In this document: positions 49,826 through 60,806 of the stretch, piece after piece
Layout of the letters: every line of letters begins with the position of its first letter
How positions within the stretch are numbered: position 1 is the stretch's first letter
Origin: Osmia lignaria lignaria
Taxonomy: Eukaryota > Arthropoda > Insecta > Hymenoptera > Megachilidae
Reading direction: 5' to 3'
DNA length: 64,000 bases
Assembly: GCF_051020975.1 (NCBI RefSeq)
Contig: NC_135041.1
Span: 2,492,256-2,556,255 of the forward strand
Notes under the pieces: generated by a model
Told to the model about the DNA's origin: nothing
Databases searched by the model: none
What the model saw: the letters and a program-made list of their open reading frames with translations, nothing else
Translations under genes and position numbers: made by a program

Positions 49826-52800
49826 ATGACTGCAAGATGCCTTTCCATCTCGCAGATTAACTTGCAGCACTGCAAGGCGGCCACGGACCTGCTCCGATGG
49901 CGCCTTGCGGCGCAGCGCGCAGACAAAAACAAGTACAGAGATATAGCCCTAATACAAGAACCATGGATATTCGAAGGGCAAGTAGGCGAGCTAGATCGGA
50001 AACAAGGCTCCATCTTCCATTGGAGAACGCTCCCAGGGCATGCGTCTTCGTGAAAAGAGGGCTCGGGCAACGAAACTCGCAGAATTCTGCACAAGAGACC
50101 AGGCAACAGTCCTATTGCCAGCCGGGGCGGGAGGTAGTGGGGCGAATCTGGTGGTTTGTTCAACGTACCTGCCTTACGTCTCTGAGGTACCTCCGCCTAC
50201 GAGGGAACTCAGAGAGCTGGTAGACTACTGCAAGGCCAAAGGACTGCAACTATTGGTTGGGTGCAAAGCGAACGAGCACTATATCGTCTGTGACAGCAGC
50301 AATATTAATAATAGAGGCGAGGCGCAACTAGAATACCTCTCAACCACGGACTTGGAGATTCTAAACAGAGGCTCCAGTTCAACTTTTGTCACCTCCAGGC
50401 GTCAGGAGGTACTCGATATTACGCTGGGCTCCATGAAGACGGCCCAAGCTATACAAGATTGGCGAGTGAATGATGAAGCTACGCTCCCGAGCCACAGGCT
50501 AATTATGTTCAAGCTAACGACAGAGACATACCTAAGCGTTACGGAAACATACAGGAACCCCAGGTCCACCTTATGGTTTCAATACCGTGAGACGCTGAAG
50601 GAGGAGCTCAGAGGGCACTGTGTAAGACCGAGGACCGCGGAAGGAGTCGAGATCGAGGTCGCAAGTCTGCATGCCGCGATCACCAGATCCTACGAAAGGT
50701 CCTGTCCAGCAAAACAAAGGAGAGAGAGCAGGAGGGTCCCCTGGTGGAATAACGAGTTGAACAAGCTCAGAGCTAGGGCTCGGAAGCTACTCAACAAGGC
50801 CATGAAGGCAACCACTGAAGCAGCATGGGACTTATACAAAGAGGCTCAGAAGGCTTACAAAAAACTGATCAGCGCACCCAAAAGAAAGAGCTGGAAAAAC
50901 TTTTGCCAAGAGACCGACGCCCTACCGATGGTTGCCAGGCTTCGGAAGGTATTTGTATTAGGGTCCCCACAAAAATCGAAAGGACTTAAACTTCCAAATG
51001 GAGGCGTCACAGTAGACCCTCCGCAGACGCTGAGGCACCTTGTGGAATCGCACTTCCCAGGCTCGGAGCTGGTACCGGAGGAACAGTTCCAGGAGGAACG
51101 GGTACCTCTCAGGAACAGCCTACGGGACTGGGACTTGGCCTCCAAGGTGGTCACAATGGACAGGCTAAGATGGGCTATAAACTCTTTCAGCAGGAACAAA
51201 AGCCCGGGTGTGGACGGGACCTTCCCGGCTCTCCTTCAGGAAACCAAAGAGGACCTGCTGAGGCATCTGTGCAATATTTAGAGAGCATGCCTAGCACTGG
51301 GCTATGTACCCAAACAATGGAGAGTAACTAGGGTGGTATTTCTGCCTAAGCCAGGCAGAAGTGGCTACGATACGGCGAAATCTTTTAGGCCAATCAGCCC
51401 AGCATCCTTTCTGCTAAAAACGCTAGAAAGGTTGGTTGATATGCACGTCAGAGAGCATGCACTGGTAAAGAGACCAATACATGTCTCACAGCATGCATAT
51501 TAGTCGGGCAAATCCGCGGAGACGGCGCTCCATCACCTAGTAAGGGAGAATGAGAGAACCCTACCTCAGTGTGTTCATAGACATAGGGGTGTTGGACAGC
51601 ACATCCTTCGATGTGATGAATGATGCAGCGAGCAGCTTTAATATTGACGATAGTCTGGTTACCTGGATCGACAACATGCTACGAACCAGGACTATAATAA
51701 CCTCCTCCAGCGGGTCTTCGTTGAGGGCACGCATCGCAAGGGGATGCTCGGAAGGGGGAGTCTTGTCTCCCCTGCTGTGGACCCTAGTGGTAGACGGGCT
51801 GCTCCGTAGGCTCAGCGAGGAAGGTTTTGTAACGGGGTCGGTCGGTTCGGTGCGCACGGCGTTGCGCACCGCGGCGGGTTTCCCCGTGCCAGGGTTCGCA
51901 TGGGAACAGGTCGGTAAATAATGAGTCGGTGTTAGTAGAAAAATAAAATGTTTATTCAGTCAAAGAGTGGGGCGTCTAGCGGCGGCTGCCCTCGCCGGCT
52001 GGTCAGGCGGCGCTCTCCTGCCTCGGGAGCTACAATCAAAGTATCGTCTGGTGGTTAGACGCGTGGAGCCAAGCTTAACCCTAATGTACAGGACTTATGA
52101 ACTACGGTCGGAACCCGGTCCGTCACAGAAAGTACGCGGCCTTAATTCTAGCGCAGGTCGTAGCCATCGCTACGCGGTCTTACAACTAACGGCGCGATGT
52201 CGGAGCGCGGAGTGAAAGCGCTGAACGGAGCGCGAACGCAAACAAATGCAAACGTACGCAAACGCAAGAGGGGTCGAGTCGGGATGGGATTGGCCCGGTT
52301 GGGCCGACGGTATTTATTCAATCGCGCTGCGGTGTTTCGCGCTGCGGTGGAGTTGCTGCCCGCTTGCCTCACGCGGCTCGTCTCTTCGTACGCCGAGGTA
52401 GAACCGAACAGCGAACGAGTCGACGACCAATCCTGGCCAGCCTGGGTAACGCCGCAAAGCTGGACGGAATCGGCTGCCAAAGGCAAACTGCGGTGCCGAG
52501 TAAGCTAGCGTTCGGAATCCCCGCGGAAGCACCAGCAGAGATTATGAACGCGCACTAGCTTGGTCACCCCGGGTCAACCACGGGACTGACGAGGCTAGGC
52601 GCCTACGGCCGCTGGACCTAGGGGAGCTGCCAGGTCGTAGCGTAGTGCGATGCTACGGCCCGTTGGCCAGAGATCTCTTCGCCAGGTCAGCCATGGCGTC
52701 GAGAGCTCTGGTGCTCCGGTCCGGACCTCCGAGGAGGTCCCCTCGGGGCCGAAGCCCCGAGGCAACTCATCGATCCGCGCATCGATCGGTCCTACTTATA

Positions 52801-54200
52801 GTCTAATTACTCGGGAGTGGGGATGCCGCCGCGGTGGGGGCCCGCGATGCGCGACGCCGATCCGCGGCTGTCGTCGCAGTTTTCTAGTGCAGGGGTATGC
52901 GGATGACATCTGCATATCGGTCAGAAATAACACCGGCACTATATAGCGAGGAGACTGTAAGAAGCACTCACACTCGTGCAAGAATGATGCCTATCACACA
53001 AGCTCAAGGTAAACCCTACCAAGACGGAGATGGTACTGTTCTCGAAGAAAAGGAGCTTTGAATTCAAGCTCCCCCCACTGACCGGGGTGAAGATCAGTAT
53101 ATTCACCTCAGCGAAATATCTAGGGGTCACCCTAGATACGAAGCTAAATTGGAAAGTCCACATCGAGAAGCAGGCACAAAAGGCAATTGCAACCTATTGG
53201 GCCTGCAGAAGGATGTTTGGAGCAACGTGGGGATTAAAACCAAGAATGGTTAGGTGGATTTACACTGCAATCATGGTACCCTAACTAACATATGCCTCCG
53301 TTGTATGGCGGACCTCTATGAGGAATCACTGCAACAGGAGGAATCTAGAAAAGATCTATCGCCTAACATTGCTCAGGATAACTGGTGCCTTCCGCACCAC
53401 GCCGACTATGGATCTGGCACCACCAGAGATTGTAGTAGAAGCCGGGGCCAGAAGCACAGCCATAAGACTGTTTTTAACAGGCAAATGGAAGGAGGCGGCA
53501 ACGGGCCACGCGTCAATCTTTAGAGAGCTCAGGGAACCAGGCGGGCCCTGACGCTAGGGGGAGACGCGTGTGACCCGACCTACCACTTCGACAACAGCTC
53601 CGGGTAAGAATCCCGTGCAAAGAAGCGTGGGAGGCAAACCGGGAAGAACTGCTTACTCCGGTAGGGCTGATCTGGTATACAGACGGCTCTAAAACCAATA
53701 CGGGAACCGGAGCAGGAATGTGTGGGGAGAGGCCCAGGGCGGAAACAACAACCGCGTCGACTTGATCTGGGTTCCTGGACACGCAGGTATCCCAGGAAAT
53801 GAGAAGGCGAATATGTTGGCACGGGAAGGAGCCAGACGGCCCAGCCCAGACTCAACATATCGTATAGGTGTCGCTAGGGGGGCGGTAAGGGAAACGATGA
53901 GGGCGTGGGCGAGAACCCGGACCCACCAGACCTGGAGCCGCATCTAAGGCCCTGTTTAAAGGGCCATCGACGCGGCTAGGCAAGACTTTAAGTTGCCTAG
54001 GTAGGAACCAATTGTATCTACTCGTAGGGCTCATTACTGGGCACTAGTACACGAGGAAACATCTGATGCAACGTAGGTATCGAACGTGGACCTAGGTGCC
54101 CGAGATGTGGAGAGGAGAATGAGACCCCTCTCCGCTTGATATGGGGTTGTAAAGGACTGGAGGCTCAAAGGCGCCTAAGCTTCTAGGGTTTGCTAGGGGG
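49826..54200 (+). pseudogene. LINE ORF2: endonuclease, RT, RNase H (first LINE), decayed
   Basis: The endonuclease starts INLQHCKAATDLL (49855) with IALIQEPW and is frameshifted near 50035. A 413-codon frame (50040-51281) carries the rest: GCKANEHY where the family has GCDAN, so a catalytic Asp is lost; then the RT start (NKSPGVDG near 51200). RT continues with FRPISPASFLLKTLE (51390), a stop in AY*SGKSAETALHHL, and GCSEGGVLSPLLW (51740). It is then split by a solo LTR and resumes with VQGYADD at 52885. RNase H text is IWVPGHAGIPGNEKAN (53765). A final CPRCGEENE finger lies near 54100. The clade is Jockey/R1/LOA-like; the RNase H favours an I/LOA-type relative. Confidence 0.8.
51828..52878 (-). 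mobile_element. Solo LTR in the LINE RT (TSD GTTT)
   Basis: 1,051 bp from TGTAACGGGG to GTCGTCGCA, with GTTT on both sides (51824-51827 and 52879-52882). Removing it plus one GTTT restores an open RT reading (EEGFLVQGYADD). The left end matches the left end of the LTR at 58929, so it belongs to a relative of the right-hand Gypsy and probably has the same minus orientation. A minus-strand AATAAA lies about 110 bp from that end. Confidence 0.9.
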
Positions 54201-54429
54201 GCCGGCCTTCACAATCTACCTCAGCACTAAGAACTGCCCACAAGGGCTATGGCACAAGGGTCCCTAGAGGACTGAGTTCCCGGCGACATAGCAGTAATTA
54301 TAATAATAGATTATTAATTCAATAAAGATATGGATTATTAAATTGAATTATTTAAATATATGGACAAAAAGGTCTATTATTGAGTCGAAATTAATTGTAA
54401 AAGATTACTTCATATATTAATTGAAGCCG
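54201..54429 (+). mobile_element. 3' end of the first LINE and AT-rich tail
   Basis: Untranslated continuation of the LINE to about 54300, then AT-rich sequence rich in ATTATTAATTCAATAAAG. No clear poly-A tail or simple-repeat terminus was identified, so the LINE end is approximate. Confidence 0.5.
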
Positions 54430-55465
54430 AGTTTCGATTGGGTAACGGTTGCGCTTAGTCGTGTCTAGTGTATGCTCGGTGATTTTCGGTGCCGTCAGAA
54501 TAAAGAAAGTGTAAGAAAGACCCAGGAAAACAAGAAAAAGGGAGAAGAGGCAGACCTTCGAACGTGGAGGTGCTGATCAGAGAGAGAAGCCAGAGCATAG
54601 GGAGTATGTGGAACCTAGATAAAATCTGGAAAAGGAAAAGAGACACAGGAAGTGAAGAGGAGAGGGAGGGGGAAAAGTAGGGGAAGAAGGAGGGGGAGGA
54701 GGGGAGGAGCGGGACAAGAGAATGGACGTTTAGAAAGAGTAAGCTAACGCGAAGGTCTCCGGAAAGGAAGAAAGAAAGAAAGGAAGTAGAAGGGCGAGTG
54801 GGGGAAATAAAGGAGTTAATCAAAGAAATGGGCAGGAAATTGGGAGAGAAGATCGAGAAGATGGATTCCAAGAAGGACCTAAGAGGAGAGTTAGAGAAGC
54901 TAAAAGCAGATATGAAAAGAAGAGAAGATAAATGGCTAGAACAGAACAGAGAAATGGGGAAGAAAATGGAATCGATGAGGAAAAAGGTAGAGGATCTAGA
55001 AAGGGGAAGAATAGAAAGCGTGAGGTGGACTGAAATAGAGGAAAAAGTCAACAATACTGTTCAAGAATCAATAGGCAAGAGAAAAGAAGAGGAGAGGGAA
55101 GAAAAACTAAGAGAAAGACTGAGCGAACTTGAAAAGAAATGAGAGCGAAAAGAAAGAGAAGAGAAAAAGAAAAATATAATAAACAGAGGTCTCAAAATAA
55201 AGAGAAGAGATGAAGGAAAAGGCAGTGGAAGTTTTAAAAATACTAGGGATAGAAGAAGTTGTAGAGGAGACAAAACCAGTAGGGCTTGCAGAAGGGGGAA
55301 AAGAAGTTAGCATGGTGCAAGTAAAAATAAAAACGATGGAACTCAAAAGAAAGATAATGGAACACAAAAAGGCCCTTAAAGGAAGGGCGGAAGGAATAGA
55401 GGAAGATCTGACATGGGTGGATTGTCTAACGATTGTATCAGAAGTTGGTAGCACTTTTGATGTAC
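54430..55465 (+). pseudogene. Second LINE, ORF1 fragment (coiled coil plus RRM-like)
   Basis: Purine-rich, Lys/Glu/Arg-rich coding sequence. The frame MWNLDKIWKRKRD (54600) soon stops. The frame 54798-55142 gives a 114-residue coiled coil with heptad spacing (for example KKVEDLERGRIESVRW). After a stop and frame change, text like NIINRGLKIK and EVLKILGIEEVVEE resembles the RRM of L1-type ORF1 (Transposase_22). The sequence ends at about 55465, where FB2 starts. Its 5' part (54430-54600) looks like a LINE 5' UTR. A different element from the LINE at 48.7-54.3 kb. Confidence 0.65.
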
Positions 55466-55658
55466 ATGTATACTGCAATTCACGAGAGACCATACTTAAC
55501 TCGCGCAGCTCACTATGTCTACGGACATTTTTAATACCGTGTGTGATTCCCTTCTACAGTTTGCTTCTTACTTTGCGATCATATAAATGGTGAACAGAAA
55601 TATATGACGTACGATAACTGGTAACCGATGATGATATAGTAAAGATACGCGATACAAT
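55466..55658 (+). mobile_element. Foldback element FB2, left side
   Basis: 55469-55600 is the reverse complement of about 58450-58570 (CACGAGAGACCA, ACTCGCG, GGACATTTTTAAT and GTGTGTGATTCC all have counterparts). It ends in CAAT, the target-site duplication of the L5 LTR. Confidence 0.7.
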
Positions 55659-57882
55659 TGTTACGTTGCGCGCGAGCGACGGCGCGCAACGTAAAAAGGA
55701 AAGAGACAATTTTAGGTAGTTAAATTTCAATTAATTGGTTGGAATTCAACCCCTAATTCCTGCTTCCCTGTTTTAGCGCGATGGTTGGTATCGCTGCCAC
55801 CAGTCTCGAGCGTATTAACGCTCTCGACAAATTAAAAGACGAAAGACAAAATTGATAAGATATTAAAAGATTATAATTATTAGCCTTTCGTTGGGTTCGT
55901 TCAGCGCTTGGTCCCGTACGGGACCCTCCTTGAATCTGGGTATGTTGGTAGGCGTGTTTTAACTGAAACGTGTGAGGTGTGTTCGAAATAAAAGGAAACT
56001 GTTTAACTAAATGAAACTGGTTTAATCGTGAATGAAAATCAGATAATTGCCAAAATTATGAGTTTAATAATTTAGAAATTCGGTTAAATTGAAAATTACC
56101 AGTTCTGCAAAAATGTGAACAAATGTAAAGATGCTTAAGATTAGTTAACAAGGTATATATATATATATATGAATATAAAACACTCTGATATCACATTTGA
56201 AACCGACGAGTATATTACCGGGCGCGTAAAAATGATTATAACAATTTCACTCTCCGAATTTAACTATACGATTGGCGGTTTCCGCCTGCGGTGCACCCCA
56301 GCCTGAGAAATTCTCGTAACTCTCGAAAGAGCTGGACTAAGGTGCCCTTCGGATGATGGAAAGAGACTGGAATTGCGAAATTGTAATAACCGAAAATAGT
56401 ATTTAATATTGGATGATATCAATACCTCGTACGGTGGAACGATCTGACCTGAGGAATTCTCGTAACCTTGAAGGGCTGGACCAGATCGCCCGTTTTGCCA
56501 ATTGAATAACGTCGTGATCGAAAAATGTAACTGAAACGACTTACCGTTACGGTGTACAATAAACTACAAGGTAAATTGGCTTGCTAGGTTTGGTGTAATC
56601 GCTCGATGATCTGGAACACCAAAGAAACGGTAAGATCGTCGATCACTGCACTTGTCGCGGCGAGAAACGGATCATTACGGACGAGTACGTCGACGAGAGA
56701 CAAACGAATAACGATTTACGATTAATTACGATTACAACGAATATAATTACGCGGGGTGAAGTTAGTACGAAGAACTACGCGAGCAAACGATTTAAAATCG
56801 GAAAGAAAAGATAGAAAATTTAGGTAGAAGGAAGATTTTACGTGCGCGTCTGTGAGTCCTTATTCAGAATACCGATTATTTTAACTCGCACGGCACTCTG
56901 CCTCGCTACGCGGAGGACTTTACCGCAGAGAAAATATCGCGAATTTCCGAATAACTCTGTCTCTCGGACACACGGGCTCCCGATCACGTACTTACGATTG
57001 ATCGATCAAGAGTGACAAATTTCGTGCGCGATCGACGGCCGAAGGGCCCGTCGCGCGAACATCGTCCTTGGAGGGGACGGTTTGGCGAATCGTAGCCCGT
57101 TTTCGGAAGTGTCGCGTGCCCGGTGATTGGCTAAGACGCGCGAGCTAGACGAAGATCTTTCATCCCCTTTCTTTGGTGTTCCTTCCTTTTCTCATTCGTC
57201 GCCATGATAGTTTCAACGGTTTTCAGAAACTACGCAGTATTTCTCGTTATACATATAATTAATTAACGGCATTTATTCGAGATGTAACTATTAGTTTAAT
57301 TGGTGTGCAATTTGAGATTTGATATTGAAATATAAATTAAAATTGAAATATCGGGTTTGATAGGAAACCGTCGTTCGTATATCGTGATTGAATTATTCAT
57401 CCCGATTTGCAATAAAACAGTATGATTTTATATGTTTGACAGCGGATGATGCGCTTACGGTGGTTGTAACGCCGTGGCGTATTATGCAATCTATCGCGCA
57501 TTAAAGGTATCGCCTCGATATATTTGGTATTTCGCATTTTATAAATTTTTAAACAATTCTAGATCTGGCGAACGTTCCTTCGAGAACGTTCCTTTGTTCA
57601 AAATTTGCCGTTATCGCTAGGCAGTTCTTAGAATTCCGATACAATAGTGTTTATTGCTTCGAACGACCCTTGATTTTCGAACGGCGGTCGAACGTTCGCG
57701 ACGTTCGCTTTCGTAAGGGTTCTCAATTCTTACTTTCATTGTTTAAATTTGTTTCATCCATCCACTCTCTCATACTATTATTACAATCAGGTAGCGATGA
57801 TCCTTGTTGGACCGGCTGACGCTTTGTGCAACAGAGTGAGAAAGAGGTACCCAACAAAAGAGTTATTACGATTTTCCCGTTT

Positions 57883-57937
57883 CTACGCAGTTACCAAGGG
57901 AAATTCCCGAAATGCGAAGCACTGGCTAACTGCGTAG
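57883..57937 (+). other. Three-way-junction hairpin unit (L5, third)
   Basis: Outer arms CTACGCAGTTA and TAACTGCGTAG pair perfectly. Inside are hairpin GGGAAATTCCC, linker GAAA and hairpin TGCGAAGCA. The same architecture as 1513-1567 with different paired bases. Confidence 0.65.
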
Positions 57938-58090
57938 CGCTGGTGTTATTGCTACGGCTCTCTCTCTCTCTCACTCGAGCTAACCCGAGTTTTTGTGCGT
58001 ATTAGCTTCTTATTACAATGGCTGGCGACGATAGTTTCAAGGAGGGTCACGTAAACTATTGAAAAGTAGAAAATAGAAACGACCTTTTCG

Positions 58091-58147
58091 CGTGTACCTC
58101 GCATGAGGAATTCTCGTAACCCTCGAAAGAGCTTGACGAGATACACG
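58091..58147 (+). other. Three-way-junction hairpin unit (L5, fourth)
   Basis: Outer arms CGTGTACCTCG and CGAGATACACG pair with one mismatch. Inside are hairpins GAGGAATTCTC and CTCGAAAGAG joined by GTAAC. Similar units follow at 58229-58285 and 58327-58394, so the 3' end of L5 has three in a row. Confidence 0.65.
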
Positions 58148-58430
58148 GTTCCAGGGTAGAGCAGGTAAAGAAGAGAAAGCGATAGAGGAAGTCAAAAATA
58201 GAAAGGAATTAAACTCAAACTCTTCCCTGTACATCCCTGCATGAGAAATTCTCGTAACCTCGAAAGGCTTGACAAGAATGTACAAGGTCGAGGAGGAATG
58301 AAAAGGTTGGCGGAAAACCGAAACACCCGCCCATACGCCCCTCACATGAGAAATCCTCGTAACCCAAAAGGGCTTGATAAGGGACGCAAGGCGGATAAAT
58401 TTCAAATTTTCCGCCGGGACGTAACACAAT

Positions 58431-58870
58431 GAAATTCCTATTATTTTTCAAAGAAAAAATTAGATGATTGCAAAGTAAGAAGCAAGCTGTAAAGAGGAAT
58501 CACACACGTCATTAAAAATGTCCCTAGATCTAGTAAGCTACGCGAGTTAAGTGTGGTCTCTCGTGAACTGCAGTATAGTTAATCCGCAATGGGTATGTTG
58601 ATTCCCGTTGAATATTGTTTACTTGAAATTATCAAATGGGTCATTTGTCATAGGATGCCGACGCCTGAACTAGAATCTTCCTAGTAGAAGAAAAGTATTT
58701 AATTTGGTATCCTATTTAACGATTAAGTGGATATTATTAATAGCTATGGAATATTGGTATAAATGAAATAGAAATTATTTGACACTTTTTAGTGCATTTC
58801 GAAGTCGGATTTTTTTTGTTAAAAATTATTTTATTGCACACTTTTTAGTGGAATGAGCCGTATTTGTAGG
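58431..58870 (-). mobile_element. Foldback element FB2, right arm
   Basis: Reverse-strand copy of the FB arm at 5010-5347: it holds CTCGTGAACTGCAGTATAG, TGACACTTTTTAGTGCATTT and CGAAGTCGGATT, ending near ATTTGTAGGATTCCG. With 55466-55658 it frames the L5 insertion. Confidence 0.7.
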
Positions 58871-58928
58871 ATTCCGTGAGGTGGTTTATCGTTCTTATTG
58901 GATAATTACAACAACAATGGTTATTAAC
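58871..58928. other. Short unassigned spacer
   Basis: AT-rich sequence between FB2 and the LTR of the right-hand Gypsy. Nothing recognised. Confidence 0.3.
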
Positions 58929-59795
58929 AATAATGAATTTGTAACGGGTTACCGCCGGGGGTTTGCCGGCTCAGCCGGTAAGTCCGGGGTTCAGGCGAAC
59001 GAATGAACAAAAGTCGGTGGTTAGTGGGTAAAATAATAATTATATTTCCTTAACTATAAGTACAAACTAACTTAAGACTACGGCCTTGGGGTTCTATCAA
59101 TTTAAGCGGCTTAACGGCTACGGCGATGCGGTACTTATATCTACGGTTCCCTGTGTCTACGGTTACGCCGCGGTACTTGAAGCTAACGGTAATATTATCG
59201 GCGGTCGCGAGACGGTTACGGCGTGGCACGGTCGTGGTTTCTACGGTTCGGAGCGGCGGAAGTAGCGGGATGTGCGGGATAGGGTGTTCGATGCCTTCAT
59301 GGGTGGACGGCCGTAAAAACAACCCGCCCTGTACCCAGGCAGTAAGAAGACCGTGATCCGGTGGACGCCGTAGAGACGTATACGCCCGGTCCGGCGGTCG
59401 GGAAGCCGACGAGAGAGAACTTTCTCGGCCGTGGCCAAGGAGACAGCGGACTGTATCGGAGGACGGCCGTAGACACAACCCGTCCGGCCGAACGCTCTTG
59501 GAGGAATGTTCGGATTCCAAAAATGAAGCTGATCGTATCTCGTTGTCGCTCGTCGTGAGACTCGCTTCGGAGGATAGATCTGGCTTGTATCGCCTCGCGG
59601 CCCGGTGTATCTATGCTCGCGAGGCCGGCCGCCTCGCGAGTTCGCGGTGCGCGCGCTGGCGGGGCCTGCGGTTTCGCTGCCTCGTACTCCTTACACTCTC
59701 CCCCTCCCTTCCTAGGCCGCGAAACCCTTGAAGGGGAGGGATCCCCGGCGGAGACTGGTGACGGTGTTATAGGGGGGGGGGGGGGGGGGGGCACA
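58929..59795 (-). mobile_element. 3' LTR of the right-hand Gypsy element
   Basis: The left boundary TGTAACGGG matches the solo LTR at 51828. The right boundary is taken at GCACA after the 20-nt G run, so that on the minus strand the LTR reads TGTGCCCC...CCCGTTACA. It lies downstream (minus strand) of the Gypsy pol. The right boundary is inferred from TG/CA form only; the sequence between the two ends is not closely alike in the solo LTR. Confidence 0.55.
59772..59791. repeat. Poly-G homopolymer, 20 nt
   Basis: Twenty G followed by CACATCCC. On the minus strand this would sit at the very start of the 3' LTR. Confidence 0.9.
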
Positions 59796-60806
59796 TCCCA
59801 AAAACTTACAACTACGACTTATATCCTAAAACGAAAAAGGAAACAAAAAAAAAAACTAACCTATGTACATAAACAAAACTTACGCCTGCTTAATGCTAGC
59901 GCCTTAACTTTATGGTCCGGCGTCGGATGCTGGTGTGTCGGGGCCCGGCGGGGCCTGTGGCGGTGCGGGCCCGAGGATGGCCCGGACGCAGACGCGGCCC
60001 GTCCGGAGCCGACCGATAGCCAACGTGACCCCGTTGGCGAGGGTGACGTGCGTGGGCCGTCGCTGGGAGAGGCCCTCGCAGTAGAGGACGGCCTCGTCCG
60101 TCCTCCCGGTGGTAACGGTAACGGCCTCTGGTGCTGGTGCGTCGGCGGGGCGGCTGGTCGTGGCGGCGGGTTGGCTGCCTCCGGCGGCCAGGCTGGCTGC
60201 GGCGGGGGTTGCGGCGGTGGCCAGGCTGGCTGCGGCGGTGGCTACCGGCCTCGTTGGGCGGATGCCCGGGCGGGGTGTTTGCCTGTTTCGGCGGCGGGGT
60301 CGGCCGGAGAGCCTGGTGATGGGCGGCGGCGGCGTCCACGCAAGTGGTGGTGTCCCGGCCGGTGGCGGCGGTGTTTCGGCTGGCGGCGGTGTTCCGGCTA
60401 GCCTTGGGGGCCGGCTGGTGCGGCCACTTGTGCGGCTGGCGGCGGTGCGGCTGGCGGTGCGGCCGGCGGTGTGGTCGGCGGTGCGGCTGGTGTTGCGGCT
60501 GGCGGTGCGGGCCTGGCCCGGGCTGGTCTGGCTGGCCGTGCGGCCGATCGAGGGTGCGTAGTCAGTGTTCTGGCCCTGGCCATGGTGCTGGCCCGGTCGG
60601 CTGGGGTAGCCCTGGCGATGCGGAGGCGCTGCGGAGGTGGTAGTCGGTCCGTGACTGTGGTTGGCTCCGGCCGCCGTGCGGCCAGAGCGACGACGTCTGC
60701 CTCGGATGTCCAGAGCGGCTGGCTTGATATATATTTGGTCGCGATGTCATCGGCCTCGCGAGATCGGCGCTCGCGGATTTAACCCCTGGTGGTGAATTGC
60801 TTAACG
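59796..60806 (-). repeat. GC-rich 3' region of the right-hand Gypsy, low complexity
   Basis: Strongly GC-rich, with the G-rich strand on plus. From about 60120 to 60540 it is built of short degenerate GGCGGTG/CGGCTGG units. Long ORFs on both strands encode only Ala/Pro/Arg/Gly-rich text and look like by-products of composition. It sits between the pol stop (60807) and the LTR, so it is the element's 3' untranslated part or the remains of a third ORF. Confidence 0.45.

Larger units (their letters stand above)
55659..58426 (+). mobile_element. L-family solo LTR L5, complete (TSD CAAT)
   Basis: 2,768 bp from TGTTACGTTGCGCG to GCCGGGACGTAACA, with CAAT at 55655-55658 and 58427-58430. The ends form a short inverted repeat (TGTTACG/CGTAACA), and the first 35 bp fold on themselves (ACGTTGCGCG...CGCGCAACGT). 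Six three-way-junction units lie at 56289-56347, 56437-56492, 57883-57937, 58091-58147, 58229-58285 and 58327-58394. Other landmarks are the tRNA-like-sized block GGTATCGCTGCCACCAG and GGTCCCGTACGGGACC. No coding region. Confidence 0.9.

Noticed and set aside
54455..55054. 199-codon minus-strand ORF opposite the second LINE
   Set aside because: Ser/Phe/Leu-rich mirror of the Lys/Glu-rich coiled-coil coding strand, which itself has recognisable LINE ORF1 character.
57883..57937. Hammerhead or twister ribozyme in the junction units
   Set aside because: Neither strand shows the CTGATGA and GAAAC core of hammerheads around a three-way junction, and the twister core does not fit either. Reported as an unnamed structure instead.
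59613..60643. Long ORFs in the GC-rich region on both strands
   Set aside because: Products are Gly/Ala/Arg/Pro runs caused by base composition; stop codons are rare there by chance.
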